Under the pieces are notes generated by a model that saw only the letters and a list, made by a program, of their open reading frames with translations, did no database searches and was not told where the DNA came from. The translations under genes were made by a program, and so were the position numbers. This document shows, one piece after another, positions 9,095-17,410 of a DNA stretch of 64,000 bases. The stretch covers positions 78,744-142,743 of the forward strand of contig CAMKLO010000002.1 of assembly GCA_946413655.1 (NCBI GenBank). Reading direction: 5' to 3'. Each line of letters starts with the position of its first letter. Positions within the stretch are counted from its first letter, which is position 1. The DNA comes from an uncultured Fibrobacter sp. (GTDB lineage: Bacteria; Fibrobacterota; Fibrobacteria; Fibrobacterales; Fibrobacteraceae).

Positions 9095-9988
9095 TTAATT
9101 GGAACAACCTTTTGTCGGATTTATTTTTGAATCTTTTGTAAGGCTTTTGATTTTTTTTACTAAACGTTGTGCGTTGGGATGATATTCATCAATGTCAGGA
9201 AGGTCTAATTTTATCGTTGTTGCGTTTTTGTTATTAGCAAGCTCAATAGATGCGTGTGGATGAAGGCACGCATCTGCAAAAGGGCTATAATCGGTCTCTT
9301 GTTGATAATAAGTGATTTCTTCAATGATGTCTTGAGTCAAGTCTGGAGGCAAATCATTGCGATAACATGAATCAATTTCCGATTTGCCGTCGCCAATATA
9401 ATTGCTTTCTATTGTCTTTAGTATGATGGAATCTTTATATACGGAGATATTCACGGTAAGCCATTCAATGCCTGCACTAAGTGATGCGAATACGTTGATG
9501 TCACTGTTTTTATCGGCTTCTGGGTGGTCTGTATAAAATTCATTTATGGATTGTTCTTCTCGTTCCGTTTGAAAAACGAATCCAAAAGCACGATTGTATA
9601 GAAATTCAAAACCTGAAAGGATTACAAAAAATGCAATAAACGAGAGGGCGAGATAACATGTTCTTTGCTTTTTTGTTTTTTTGCATGTGGTAAAGTAAAA
9701 TGTAGATAAAGGAATAAATGCTGTGATCAGCCCGCAAAAGTAGCATGCGTAAATGTAGGATGGTCGCGCTTCGAATGCATTTTCAGTGACAAAAACTATT
9801 CCGACAGAAAGACCTGCCGCAATAGAAATGGCTAGCAGAATAGAAATGATTCTTCCGGCAATAAAAAATACTTTGTGGAACTTGGTGGAAATGTTGGAAA
9901 ATACACCAAATAAAAATGGAATTATTGCAAAAATGATAATAAGTACAAGTTTTGCAATAGTCATGAATAGTGCGTATGTCGGTTCCAT
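9095..9988 (-). CDS. Hypothetical four-helix integral membrane protein
   Basis: A 297-residue protein with about four predicted transmembrane segments in the first half: LVLIIIFAIIPFLFGVF, IISILLAISIAAGLSVGIVFV, YACYFCGLITAFIPLSTFYF and CYLALSFIAFFVILSGF. A hydrophilic C-terminal domain of ~150 residues follows, rich in acidic residues and with a few cysteines. I do not recognise the family. It starts 11 bases after the stop of the U32-like gene and ends just before the DUF6544-like gene, so the three are probably cotranscribed. The AT-rich composition and lack of recognisable domains fit recently acquired or fast-evolving accessory DNA. Confidence 0.65.
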   Translation of the reverse strand: MEPTYALFMTIAKLVLIIIFAIIPFLFGVFSNISTKFHKVFFIAGRIISILLAISIAAGLSVGIVFVTENAFEARPSYIYACYFCGLITAFIPLSTFYFTTCKKTKKQRTCYLALSFIAFFVILSGFEFLYNRAFGFVFQTEREEQSINEFYTDHPEADKNSDINVFASLSAGIEWLTVNISVYKDSIILKTIESNYIGDGKSEIDSCYRNDLPPDLTQDIIEEITYYQQETDYSPFADACLHPHASIELANNKNATTIKLDLPDIDEYHPNAQRLVKKIKSLTKDSKINPTKGCSN

Positions 9989-9999
9989 AATTTTTCCGT

Positions 10000-10974
10000 T
10001 TAGAATAAATCCAACGTGCTATCCAGATAAATTTCTTCGCGAACTTTAAGCTGGTGCTCGGGTTTGGTCATGTAATAAAGTAGAAATTCCAAAATGAGGG
10101 CACTGCCGAGGCTGCGGCCTTCAATTTTGAAATGTCGGAACCCTGCGGGTGCGTACACGTTCCGGATGTCGTCAATTCCGATGAAGCCTGGATTCTTCAT
10201 GGCATCGGAGAAACGGTAGCCCCTTTGGGATGTGGGCGAGACGCATTCGTGGTCTTCGCAGTTTTCGCCGAGGCTTTTCTGGCTTACGTTCTCATAGCAT
10301 TTTTTGCGGTCGGGGCATCCGAACCAGCAGCATTCATTGCACAGAAATTCGACCTTTTGCTTTTGCGCATCTGTGAGAGCATTCAATTTGTCGAATTGCT
10401 TGTTCAGGCGGAAGTCCGGCACCACATAGCGGAATTCTTCGCGGTTCAGCTCTGCTTTGAACTGCTCGAAGTTTGTGATGACTTTTGTTGTCGAGGAGAC
10501 AAAGTAATAATTGGGGTACTTGATTTTGATGTAATTCAGCAATAAGTCGGAATGAATGATGATGCCATTTTGAACCGCGCACGTTTCTTTTGCATCGGGA
10601 TTCTCGCTTTTGCCTTGGCCTGCGCGGCCTCCATCGGACGTTGCTCCGTCCATAAATGCATTGCCAATTTCAAACATTTCGCACAACTTGTTGCACTTTC
10701 TATCGGCGAGGTGTTCTTCGCGAATTAATGAATTGCTGAAAGTGAGCCGTGCAGAAATTCCGTATTCCTTCATGAGTTTCGCGACTTTTTGTGGCTCTGC
10801 ATCTCCGAAACCGACGCGTCCGCCTCCCCAAATGCAGTCGATTGGCGCGCCGTAAATAGAACCGATTTCGCACCAATCGTAAAAATATTCCCGGTGCTCG
10901 CGGAATAGCGGCAGAAACGCCTTGTACAAGTCGTAAAATTCAAAAAGTCCGGGGAGGTGGTAGTAGATGTTCAT
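10000..10974 (-). CDS. U32-like TIM-barrel protein with a cysteine cluster
   Basis: A 324-residue soluble protein. The order of elements, namely an early barrel strand (APIDCIWGGGRVGFGDAEPQKVAKLMKEYGISARLTFSN), a middle section (YVVPDFRLNKQFDKLNAL) and a dense cysteine motif (CNECCWFGCPDRKKC), followed by FKIEGR near the C-terminus, resembles U32-type (beta/alpha)8-barrel proteins. Several of those (UbiU/UbiV, YhbU types) hold an iron-sulfur cluster on cysteines in this part of the fold. The similarity is pattern-based and weak; a hypothetical protein with a metal or Fe-S site is the safe reading. It is the first gene of a minus-strand cluster with a membrane protein and a DUF6544-like protein. 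Confidence 0.55.
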   Translation of the reverse strand: MNIYYHLPGLFEFYDLYKAFLPLFREHREYFYDWCEIGSIYGAPIDCIWGGGRVGFGDAEPQKVAKLMKEYGISARLTFSNSLIREEHLADRKCNKLCEMFEIGNAFMDGATSDGGRAGQGKSENPDAKETCAVQNGIIIHSDLLLNYIKIKYPNYYFVSSTTKVITNFEQFKAELNREEFRYVVPDFRLNKQFDKLNALTDAQKQKVEFLCNECCWFGCPDRKKCYENVSQKSLGENCEDHECVSPTSQRGYRFSDAMKNPGFIGIDDIRNVYAPAGFRHFKIEGRSLGSALILEFLLYYMTKPEHQLKVREEIYLDSTLDLF

Positions 10975-11228
10975 GTAATCGCTCGTTTTACAGAAAGTAT
11001 AGTATAATTATCCCTTTGGAATCGTTTGAAAATAAAGCTGTGGTGGCTGGTCCCGTAAAGTAGTGTAGAACTTTGATGTTTAAAGAATGTAATTTGGCTT
11101 TTTTTTTGTTTTTGTATGATATTATGTATGCTTGTAATTGGTTTGTAATATTTTGCGCTGAAATATATAATATTAATTTGTGTAAATGAAGTGTAGATTA
11201 AGTTATTATCAAAAATTGGAGTATTACT
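10975..11228. other. AT-rich divergent intergenic region
   Basis: This 254-base gap separates two divergent genes. It is strongly AT-rich with long T runs (TTTTTTTTGTTTTTG) and should hold both promoters. I see no gene, hairpin terminator or clear operator in it. Confidence 0.5.
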
Positions 11229-11795
11229 ATGAAAAGAAATGAACTTATGGATGTTATCACTACTATAAAAGTGGAGTGCCAATGTCAAGTGGAACCGCCT
11301 CTTGAGGGTAAAAAATCTAATATAGTGAACGATTCAGGGTGTAATATCGGTGAAATTGATGCGGTTGGTAATGTAACATTATTCTATAATCCTGATAAAA
11401 CGGCAGTTGACTTTAGTGATCAGGATTTGATGCTAAATGGTCAACTAGGTCAGCGCTGGAATGAATTCAGGGAAAAAATAAAATCATTGTGTGCTAATGC
11501 GCAAAAAAGAGATTATTATCTTAAAGGTCTTTTATATTATCTTCCAAATGAATTGAAAGATCCAAGTTATGGATTGAAGGTATCGCTTTGCCAAGATGCG
11601 GATAAAATGTGGTTTGTTCACGCTGAAGTCAACTATGTATTGAAGAATTTTGAGGAATTTGATGGAAAAAGGCAAATTGATATTTATACTGATTGGAACA
11701 GTGGAACAGCTGATCGCCAAAAAATAGCAGATCTTGTTAAAAGTGTAGAACGGGCTGTGGATGAATTTCTAAAGAAACGTTGTCAACGTCATTAG
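11229..11795 (+). CDS. Hypothetical 188-aa cytoplasmic protein
   Basis: No recognised domain. The protein is soluble, mixed alpha/beta, without signal peptide. Visible features are a Gly/Asp-rich N-terminal region (NDSGCNIGEIDAVGNVTLFYNPDKTAVDFSD) and a helical C-terminus (ADRQKIADLVKSVERAVDEFLKKRC). GGAG 9 bases before the ATG supports the start, and a clear terminator follows, so it is a real single-gene transcription unit. The gene and its flanks are AT-richer than neighbouring housekeeping genes, which suggests an accessory or transferred origin. Confidence 0.65.
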   Translation: MKRNELMDVITTIKVECQCQVEPPLEGKKSNIVNDSGCNIGEIDAVGNVTLFYNPDKTAVDFSDQDLMLNGQLGQRWNEFREKIKSLCANAQKRDYYLKGLLYYLPNELKDPSYGLKVSLCQDADKMWFVHAEVNYVLKNFEEFDGKRQIDIYTDWNSGTADRQKIADLVKSVERAVDEFLKKRCQRH

Positions 11796-11816
11796 AATAT
11801 TGTTAGCATTTTTTTT

Positions 11817-11848
11817 GAGGTGCAATTATGTAAATTGCGCCTCTTTTT
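11817..11848 (+). terminator. Intrinsic terminator after the 188-aa gene
   Basis: GAGGTGCAATT-atgta-AATTGCGCCTC forms an 11-bp stem with a single G.U pair and is followed by TTTTT on the plus strand, 21 bases past the stop codon. Confidence 0.82.
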
Positions 11849-11888
11849 CGTTGTGAAAAAAAGAAATTTTTTTTGCAAAATTCTAAAA

Positions 11889-11903
11889 TGTCATTATATG
11901 ACA
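11889..11903. promoter_or_regulatory. Dyad TGTCAT-N3-ATGACA upstream of the HIRAN gene
   Basis: A perfect 6+6 inverted repeat (TGTCATTATATGACA) about 50 bases before the ATG of the HIRAN-domain gene, inside its probable promoter. It is the size of a homodimeric repressor operator. The assignment is inference from symmetry and position only. Confidence 0.35.
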
Positions 11904-11951
11904 CTGTTAAAATCTAAGTTTACATTGTAACCTTCAGAAAGGAGGCCTGCA

Positions 11952-12959
11952 ATGGCAAATGAAATGTTTTACGTGAAAATTGAAACGTCCCGGAACATAA
12001 CGGTTTACGGGTTCTCGCGAAGCGCAACCGGGATTCTTGATTATGTTGATGGCGCATCGGCAAAGGATGAGGATCTTTCGCAGATGCAGTGCGTTGACGG
12101 GAGTGCTTATTTCACGCCTTCTTGGTACATGTTCCTGCCCAAAGATCTGCAAGCGACGATCAATGTCTATTTGTCTAGCGATGTCAAGAATCTGGATGTC
12201 GGGCAGTATTCGTTCTTGCTGCATATAGGCGCGCTGTTGCTTGCTGTCGATGAACGTGATGGCTTGCTTGTCGCCGAACTTTTACGCCGCCGCGTGACTG
12301 TGTTTTCGAGCTTTTTACCGCTTGTGCTTCACCTTATAAAGCCTGTGGCGGCGGAAGCTTTGTTTGCATATGTTTATGGCGGTTTCCGTGGCGATTCTAA
12401 CTTTTCGCAGATTTACAAGGCTAATGTTCCGATTGCAACGGGCGAAACGGATGTTTCTGCGATTCTCCTAGAGGCTGCAAAGGATGCTCTCAAGCCGAAT
12501 CCCGAAAAGGAATCTCCAGAAGAAATGTTCATCCGCTATTTCCGCGAAAAGGAATCGTTTGACTTTACGATCGGGCTTGTGGGCGCAACGAACCACCCCT
12601 GGATTGCTGGTATCGAAAAGTATGAATCCGTTGTAAAGGCGGCAACGGCATTTCGTTTCTTTGATGATGCTGCGGTTTGCATCAAAAGTCAGGAGTTCTT
12701 CGCATCGCTTGCGACCAAGGTGCAGGCGGAACCGTACAATCCGCATGACCACAATGCGATTAGCGTGAGCATTGATGACTTGGGGGCAAAGCTCAAGGGT
12801 TTTGTGTCTAAGAGCAAGGCGGGGTATCTGCGCGCGACGGGGGCTGCGATTTTGCGCAAAGCGCGCCCGAACGTGTTTGCGTACGGCTCTAAGCTGTGGC
12901 GCTTGGGTGCGGATCCGAGCTTCTTTGAAAATTCCATTGTCGTAAGAATTCACACATAA
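11952..12959 (+). CDS. HIRAN-domain protein
   Basis: A 335-residue soluble protein. The C-terminal third (about 210-300) matches the HIRAN pattern: FTIGLVGATN at the start of the fold, then EPYNPHDHNAISVSIDD and GAKLKGFVSKSKAGYLRATGAAIL, equivalent to the family core R-E-P-x-N-P-x-D-x-N-A-I-x-V plus a 'G-y-l' strand. HIRAN modules bind DNA ends or stalled-fork structures and are often fused to helicases or nucleases; here the partner is a ~200-residue N-terminal domain I do not recognise. The start is strongly supported by AAAGGAGG seven bases upstream of the ATG. A 14-bp bidirectional terminator follows. A DNA-damage or defence-related role is possible but only inferred. Confidence 0.72.
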   Translation: MANEMFYVKIETSRNITVYGFSRSATGILDYVDGASAKDEDLSQMQCVDGSAYFTPSWYMFLPKDLQATINVYLSSDVKNLDVGQYSFLLHIGALLLAVDERDGLLVAELLRRRVTVFSSFLPLVLHLIKPVAAEALFAYVYGGFRGDSNFSQIYKANVPIATGETDVSAILLEAAKDALKPNPEKESPEEMFIRYFREKESFDFTIGLVGATNHPWIAGIEKYESVVKAATAFRFFDDAAVCIKSQEFFASLATKVQAEPYNPHDHNAISVSIDDLGAKLKGFVSKSKAGYLRATGAAILRKARPNVFAYGSKLWRLGADPSFFENSIVVRIHT

Positions 12960-12970
12960 CACCTCACACA

Positions 12971-13011
12971 AAAATTCCCGCCTCTCGTTGAACGTGTGAG
13001 GCGGGAATTTT
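12971..13011. terminator. Bidirectional terminator between the HIRAN gene and gmk
   Basis: AAAATTCCCGCCTC and GAGGCGGGAATTTT are perfect 14-bp arms around a 13-base loop, with A and T runs on both sides. The hairpin sits between two convergent 3' ends and can terminate both. Confidence 0.88.
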
Positions 13012-13036
13012 ATCAAATGCGAATTCGATGTAGGAT

Positions 13037-13072
13037 CATGGCCAATGACTAATGGCCAATGACCAGCAACCA
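13037..13072. repeat. Heptanucleotide repeat (CAATGAC type)
   Basis: The gap before the gmk stop codon reads CAATGAC-TAATGGC-CAATGAC-CAGCAAC, four imperfect 7-mers in tandem. The same word recurs at 14796-14829. Confidence 0.55.
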
Positions 13073-13074
13073 AT

Positions 13075-13635
13075 TTACTTCTGGTTCAAAATAGCACGGA
13101 GCTCGTCTGCTGCTTTTTGCAAGTCGTCATTGATAATCGTGTATTCGTACTTGCCCTTGGTCTTTGCAAATTCGATTTCTTTCTTGGCATTTTCGAGGCG
13201 AAGCTGGATAACTTCTTCGCTGTCGGTGCCGCGGCCGCGGAGACGGCGTTCCAGTTCTTCGTCGCTTGGAGGCATGATGAAAATACCGGTGGCGTCAGGA
13301 TAGACCTTGTCGAAGTTTATTTTTCCGAAAACATCGATGTCAAACAGCACACGGTTCCCTTCGGCGAGCGTTTTCTCGACAAAGCTCTTGGGCGTTCCGT
13401 AGTAGTTGCCGTGAACCAAATTGTATTCGACCAGGGCGTTGTCCTTGATCATCTGCTCGAATTCTTCTTTGGTCTTGAAGAAGTAGTGGACTCCGTCGAT
13501 TTCGCCTTCGCGCGGTTTGCGCGTTGTTGCGGAGATGGAATACTTGATGTCCGGAAAGTCCTTGATGACAAGATCCTTGAGAGTGGTCTTGCCTGCGCCG
13601 CTGGCGGCACTCATAACGAAAAGCTTGTTTTTCAT
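13075..13635 (-). CDS. gmk: Guanylate kinase
   Basis: Phosphorylates GMP to GDP with ATP, an essential nucleotide step in the cytoplasm. The P-loop SAASGAGKTTL is at residues 9-19, followed by the GMP-binding segment SISATTRKPREGEIDGVHYFF and by ALVEYNLVHGNYYGTPKSFVE. The lid/LID-adjacent segment has LFDIDVFGKINF, then IFIMPPSDEELERRLRGRGTDSEEVIQLRLENAKKEIE. At 186 aa the length is typical. Asp-Ile-Asp replaces the more common Asp-x-Asp core without loss of the acidic residues. The gene is followed by a bidirectional terminator and preceded by a short gap with a dispersed hairpin repeat. Confidence 0.96.
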   Translation of the reverse strand: MKNKLFVMSAASGAGKTTLKDLVIKDFPDIKYSISATTRKPREGEIDGVHYFFKTKEEFEQMIKDNALVEYNLVHGNYYGTPKSFVEKTLAEGNRVLFDIDVFGKINFDKVYPDATGIFIMPPSDEELERRLRGRGTDSEEVIQLRLENAKKEIEFAKTKGKYEYTIINDDLQKAADELRAILNQK

Positions 13636-13691
13636 TTTTTAGTTGATTGTCAATAGTTTTTTCGAAAACTTAAAAAAATCAAAGCACGGAG

Positions 13692-13712
13692 ATTCCCGAT
13701 TAAATCGGGAAT
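13692..13712. repeat. Dispersed ATTCCCGAT/ATCGGGAAT hairpin
   Basis: A perfect 9-bp stem with a three-base loop (ATTCCCGAT-taa-ATCGGGAAT) followed by GACA. A near-identical element (TTCCCGA-cttga-TCGGGAA) recurs at 63843-63861, so this is a dispersed intergenic hairpin. It may also serve as terminator for the upstream glycosyltransferase gene. Confidence 0.6.
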
Positions 13713-13748
13713 GACAATCCTAAATGCCTTAATTCTGAATTGTTCAGA

Positions 13749-14660
13749 TTATTTCTTGTCTTCGATGTACAGCGGTCGCTGCTTGACTTCGTCGTAGATT
13801 CTGCCGATGTATTCACCGAGGATGCCGATAGTCAAAAGCTGCACGCCGGCAAAGAACACGATGGCGGTCATGAGCGATGCCCAGCCGGGAACCGTTGTCG
13901 CAGGGGAGAGGAACTTTTCGAGGATGGACCAGACGAACACGCCGAATCCGACAATCGTTGCTATAAGTCCCAGATAAAAACTGATTTTAAGCGGAGCGGA
14001 ACTGAATCCCGTGATGCCGTCGAATGCTAGCCGCATCATTTTCTTGAGCGGATACTTCGACGTGCCTGCGGTGCGTTCGGCGCGGTCGTACTTGACGCCA
14101 ATCTTCTTGAAGCCGACCCAGCAAACGAGTCCGCGCAAGAATCTGCTGCGTTCCGGCAGGTTCTTGAGCTGATCGACAACGCAACGGTCCATGAGTCTAA
14201 AGTCACCGGTGTCAGGCGGGATGTCGATACTTGTGAGCCTGCCAATCAATCGGTAGAAGCAGAACGCCGTAAATCGTTTGAAGAGTGTTTCGCCTTTGCG
14301 CTTGTTGCGTTGGGCATAGACGACTTGGTAGCCTTCACGCCATTTTTCCATCATCACAGGGATGAGGCTTGGCGGATCTTGCAAATCTCCGTCAATAATC
14401 ACGACGGCATCGCCTTGCGCGTGGTCGAGACCGGCGCTGAACGCCGCCTGGTGCCCGAAGTTACGGCTGAAGTTAATGACCTTGTTGTTCGGCGTTGTCG
14501 GGAGCAATTCTTCTAGGATTTCGCGAGTGCGGTCTTTGGAACCGTCGTTCACGAAAATGAGCTCATGCTCAATGTCCTTGAGTTCGTCTTCCAAGACGCG
14601 AAATGTCTCTGCGACAATTTCTTCTTCGTTAAAAACAGGTATGATTACAGATAAAAGCAT
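13749..14660 (-). CDS. Polyprenyl-phosphate glycosyltransferase, GT2 (GtrB/ArnC/DPM1-like)
   Basis: Predicted to move a sugar from a nucleotide donor to undecaprenyl phosphate at the inner face of the membrane. The N-terminal GT-A domain shows SVIIPVFNEEE, the donor-binding FVNDGSKDRT, FSRNFGHQAAFSAGLDHAQGDAVVIIDGDLQDPP (with the DGD/QDPP metal and acceptor motif) and the conserved RxxxGTSKYPLKKM segment. Two C-terminal transmembrane helices (ISFYLGLIATIVGFGVFVWSI and WASLMTAIVFFAGVQLLTIGILGEYIGRIYDEVK) are diagnostic of this subfamily. At 303 aa it is the usual length. The gene directly upstream on the same strand encodes a GT-C membrane transferase that would use such a lipid-linked sugar, so the two probably work in sequence. 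Confidence 0.9.
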   Translation of the reverse strand: MLLSVIIPVFNEEEIVAETFRVLEDELKDIEHELIFVNDGSKDRTREILEELLPTTPNNKVINFSRNFGHQAAFSAGLDHAQGDAVVIIDGDLQDPPSLIPVMMEKWREGYQVVYAQRNKRKGETLFKRFTAFCFYRLIGRLTSIDIPPDTGDFRLMDRCVVDQLKNLPERSRFLRGLVCWVGFKKIGVKYDRAERTAGTSKYPLKKMMRLAFDGITGFSSAPLKISFYLGLIATIVGFGVFVWSILEKFLSPATTVPGWASLMTAIVFFAGVQLLTIGILGEYIGRIYDEVKQRPLYIEDKK

Positions 14661-14686
14661 AGTTTAATTATAGCAATTTGAAATAC

Positions 14687-14829
14687 AGTTACTAGTTACT
14701 AGTTAATAGTTACTAGGGATTTTTTATATAAATTCTTCTAGTAAGTTGGTCATTAGTCATTAGCAATATAATCATAGCTTTGCCATCATACATAAAACTA
14801 ATGACCAATGACTATTGACAAATGACTAA
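14687..14829. repeat. Heptanucleotide repeats, two themes, partly inverted
   Basis: The gap between two same-strand genes is largely 7-mer repeats: AGTTACT-AGTTACT-AGTTAAT-AGTTACT, then GGTCATT-AGTCATT, a spacer, and CTAATGA-CCAATGA-CTATTGA-CAAATGA. The last run is the imperfect reverse complement of the middle run, so the two can pair as a long hairpin. The end of the array runs into the stop codon of the GT-C gene. Confidence 0.65.
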
Positions 14830-17381
14830 GGTATAAGTACCGGGTTCACGATATCCACATGGCTGCAGTTGATGCTCTCCTTGGGGATGGTTTTGATTGT
14901 CAGTTTTTGTACTCCGGTAACGTTTGCCTCGACTTTTTGCAATTCGCCGTTTTTGAAATAAGGCGTTTTGAACAAAGTCTTGCTGTCGCCAAGAATTTCT
15001 ACGGCAACGCCTTCGCTGCACAGGGATTCGTCGTCGAGCCCTGTCGAGAACTTGATTGTCGAGAACTTTTTCCCGATGTCGAACACAGTTGTTGACGATG
15101 CATGGATTCCGAGACCGTTTTCATAGAGCTGCCCGTTTACGTTGAATTTATGGCCTTCGATGCTTTCGTTCTTGTGCATCTTGCCCCATTCCTGCGTGTG
15201 GCTTTCGAACGGATAATCGACGAGAGGAACGGCTCCATTGGCTTTTTCAAAGTAGAATTTCGAAATGTCGGCAAGTTTGCTCTTGGTCGCAGCGTCATGT
15301 ACGACGTAACGCACGTGGTTGAATCCGGGCTGGAGCTTTTCGACCTCGATTTCTTTGCTGTATGAATTGGGAAGATATGGGGTCAAGGCGATTTTCTCTC
15401 CGTTCAAGAATAGCATGAATACCCAGTTGGTGGCTGCGTCTCCTTTTTCCTTGAGTTCGTATTTAATTCTCAGAGAGTTTACTTTGGTTTCTGCGGAATC
15501 TGCAGGAATGATATCCAAAGAACTTGTTGATATGATTTTCTCGGGGTTGTAATTCTTGCGTCCGTTGAACTTTGCGATTTGCACCCAGTAATTGTTTGTA
15601 ATCAGGATGTTCTTGACTCCGGTCAAGTTCATTTCGCGTTCAAAGACGTCGCATGTCGTTGCGATGCGGTGCTCCACGGCCTTTTTGTGGTAGGTTTGGC
15701 TGTCCCAGCAGTCTAGTCCACGGATGTAATAGACTTCACCCTTGTACTTTTCGATGAGGTCATTCATCTGGGAATCGCTCATTTGGCGGGCGTTGTCGTA
15801 ATGGATGGACGAGATACCGTAACCGACAAAGTGCCATGGACGGCCGTAAATAAAGAAGCGGTCCGCCTTCGGTTGTTCCTTGAGCCATCCGAGAATTTCG
15901 TGTTCTTCGATGGTCAGGTGATTGCGGTTGTACATGATGTTGTTGTTAAAATCGTTCTTGTAATGGAACGTCCAACCTGTAAAGGCGAGTGCAACAATCA
16001 GCATGGCGATAATGGCGTTTTTACCGTTCTGTTCCGTGCTCCCGGTCGGGGTCACAAAATACTGGACCATGTGCGTGATGGGAAGGGCTGCGACAAAGGC
16101 CATCGATGGGAGCATCACGAGGCTGTAGCGCTGGTTGATTTCGATGCTGAAATCGCCAGAAACGTTTTCGAGGATGACATACGTCTGGAGATGGTACAAA
16201 AGCAGGAATGCGAGAATCTTGAGGTAGTAGAAATCCTTTTTCCTAGCGTCATTGATGGCGCGGAAAATCAGATAAATGGCTCCGAGGACGAACAGATAGT
16301 TAAAGTAACTGAGGAACGGGTTCTCGAGTTCGCCATTGTTCTTGAGTGGCTTGGTCATCACTTCCCAGTTCTTCGCAAGGTCTTCAAAGAAGTGCCCGTG
16401 CGCTTGGAACTCACCACCTTGGAATCCGAACCCTTGGAAGTAGCTTATGGTGAGAAGTGCCGGAACCGAGAAAAGCGAAAGTGTGACAAAGAAAACAGGA
16501 GCCTTGGCGCTTTTATTGTCGAAAAGTTTCGGGAGCGCAAAGAGAATGAATGCAAAAAGGCAGAAAATTGTCTCTTGACGGGTCTGCGCAAAGAAGGCGA
16601 GAATGAGGGCTAGGAGCGCCCAGTGCATGACGGTGTTCCTGTCGTAGGCCCACTTGAACACGAGGAGCGAAAGCGCGGAGAGGAAAATGTAAAGCGGTTC
16701 GACGGACATCGAACGGAACTGGAATAAGATAGTTGGCTGGATAGCCATGAGGAGCGATGCGAAAAATGCCAAGAGCGGCTGCCGTGTCCAGGCGACTATG
16801 GCAAGGAACATGAGCAGGAACGAGAGCGGCAACAACAAGAACTCTGCCGTGAAAATCCAACGGAGGTTTGTTCCGAATAGCGGCATGCCAAGGTAGTAGA
16901 GGAACGAAAGTCCCTTGGTCTTGAAACTGTTGGATGTCGAGTTGCATTTGAGGGTGCCATTTTCGAATTCACCTTGGTTGCATGTGCCGGATTCATGGTT
17001 GTAGTACATGCTCTGTGCGACCGACATAAAGACGCTTTCGTCGCTTTGGACTCGGTGGCGAGCCTCGATTTGCGTCCCCGCGAAGATGGATACTGCGACC
17101 GCAAATACGAGCACCATGATGCTTATGGACTTTTCGGGGAGAATACCTTTGATCCATTCCCTGAAGTCTTTGTTCAAGAAGGCGAAAAGTATAATTCCTG
17201 CAATCAGCTGCGCTCCGAAAAGCGGAAGGGGGAGGTCCAAGTCCAGTTGCCGGATTGTCTCCCTGTGCTTCATGTTCGGAGCTAGGTAAATGAGGAATGG
17301 AATGGCGATTGAAACAACAAGGCCCACGAATGTTCCGGGGTGGGCCAAATTTTTGAGAATGTTATTAATAAAGGATTTCAT
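14826..17381 (-). CDS. GT-C family membrane glycosyltransferase with C-terminal NPCBM domain
   Basis: An 851-residue polytopic protein. The first ~490 residues have about a dozen transmembrane segments, and the first extracytoplasmic loop carries an acidic pair in SDESVFMSVAQSMYY, typical of GT39/PMT-type (GT-C) transferases that use polyprenyl-phosphate sugars. A periplasmic segment follows (~490-720). The last ~130 residues (FESHTQEWGKMHKNESIEGHKFNVNGQLYENGLGIHASSTTVFDIGKKFSTIKFSTGLDDE ... SHVDIVNPVLI) match the NPCBM carbohydrate-binding module, with its hallmark 'G-L-G-x-H-A' and 'D-D-E' strands. NPCBM is usually found on secreted glycosidases, so this fusion is unusual. The GT2 gene downstream probably supplies its lipid-linked donor. 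Confidence 0.82.
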   Translation of the reverse strand: MKSFINNILKNLAHPGTFVGLVVSIAIPFLIYLAPNMKHRETIRQLDLDLPLPLFGAQLIAGIILFAFLNKDFREWIKGILPEKSISIMVLVFAVAVSIFAGTQIEARHRVQSDESVFMSVAQSMYYNHESGTCNQGEFENGTLKCNSTSNSFKTKGLSFLYYLGMPLFGTNLRWIFTAEFLLLPLSFLLMFLAIVAWTRQPLLAFFASLLMAIQPTILFQFRSMSVEPLYIFLSALSLLVFKWAYDRNTVMHWALLALILAFFAQTRQETIFCLFAFILFALPKLFDNKSAKAPVFFVTLSLFSVPALLTISYFQGFGFQGGEFQAHGHFFEDLAKNWEVMTKPLKNNGELENPFLSYFNYLFVLGAIYLIFRAINDARKKDFYYLKILAFLLLYHLQTYVILENVSGDFSIEINQRYSLVMLPSMAFVAALPITHMVQYFVTPTGSTEQNGKNAIIAMLIVALAFTGWTFHYKNDFNNNIMYNRNHLTIEEHEILGWLKEQPKADRFFIYGRPWHFVGYGISSIHYDNARQMSDSQMNDLIEKYKGEVYYIRGLDCWDSQTYHKKAVEHRIATTCDVFEREMNLTGVKNILITNNYWVQIAKFNGRKNYNPEKIISTSSLDIIPADSAETKVNSLRIKYELKEKGDAATNWVFMLFLNGEKIALTPYLPNSYSKEIEVEKLQPGFNHVRYVVHDAATKSKLADISKFYFEKANGAVPLVDYPFESHTQEWGKMHKNESIEGHKFNVNGQLYENGLGIHASSTTVFDIGKKFSTIKFSTGLDDESLCSEGVAVEILGDSKTLFKTPYFKNGELQKVEANVTGVQKLTIKTIPKESINCSHVDIVNPVLIP

Positions 17382-17410
17382 AGACTAAAATATAAATAAA
17401 GCAAAATATT

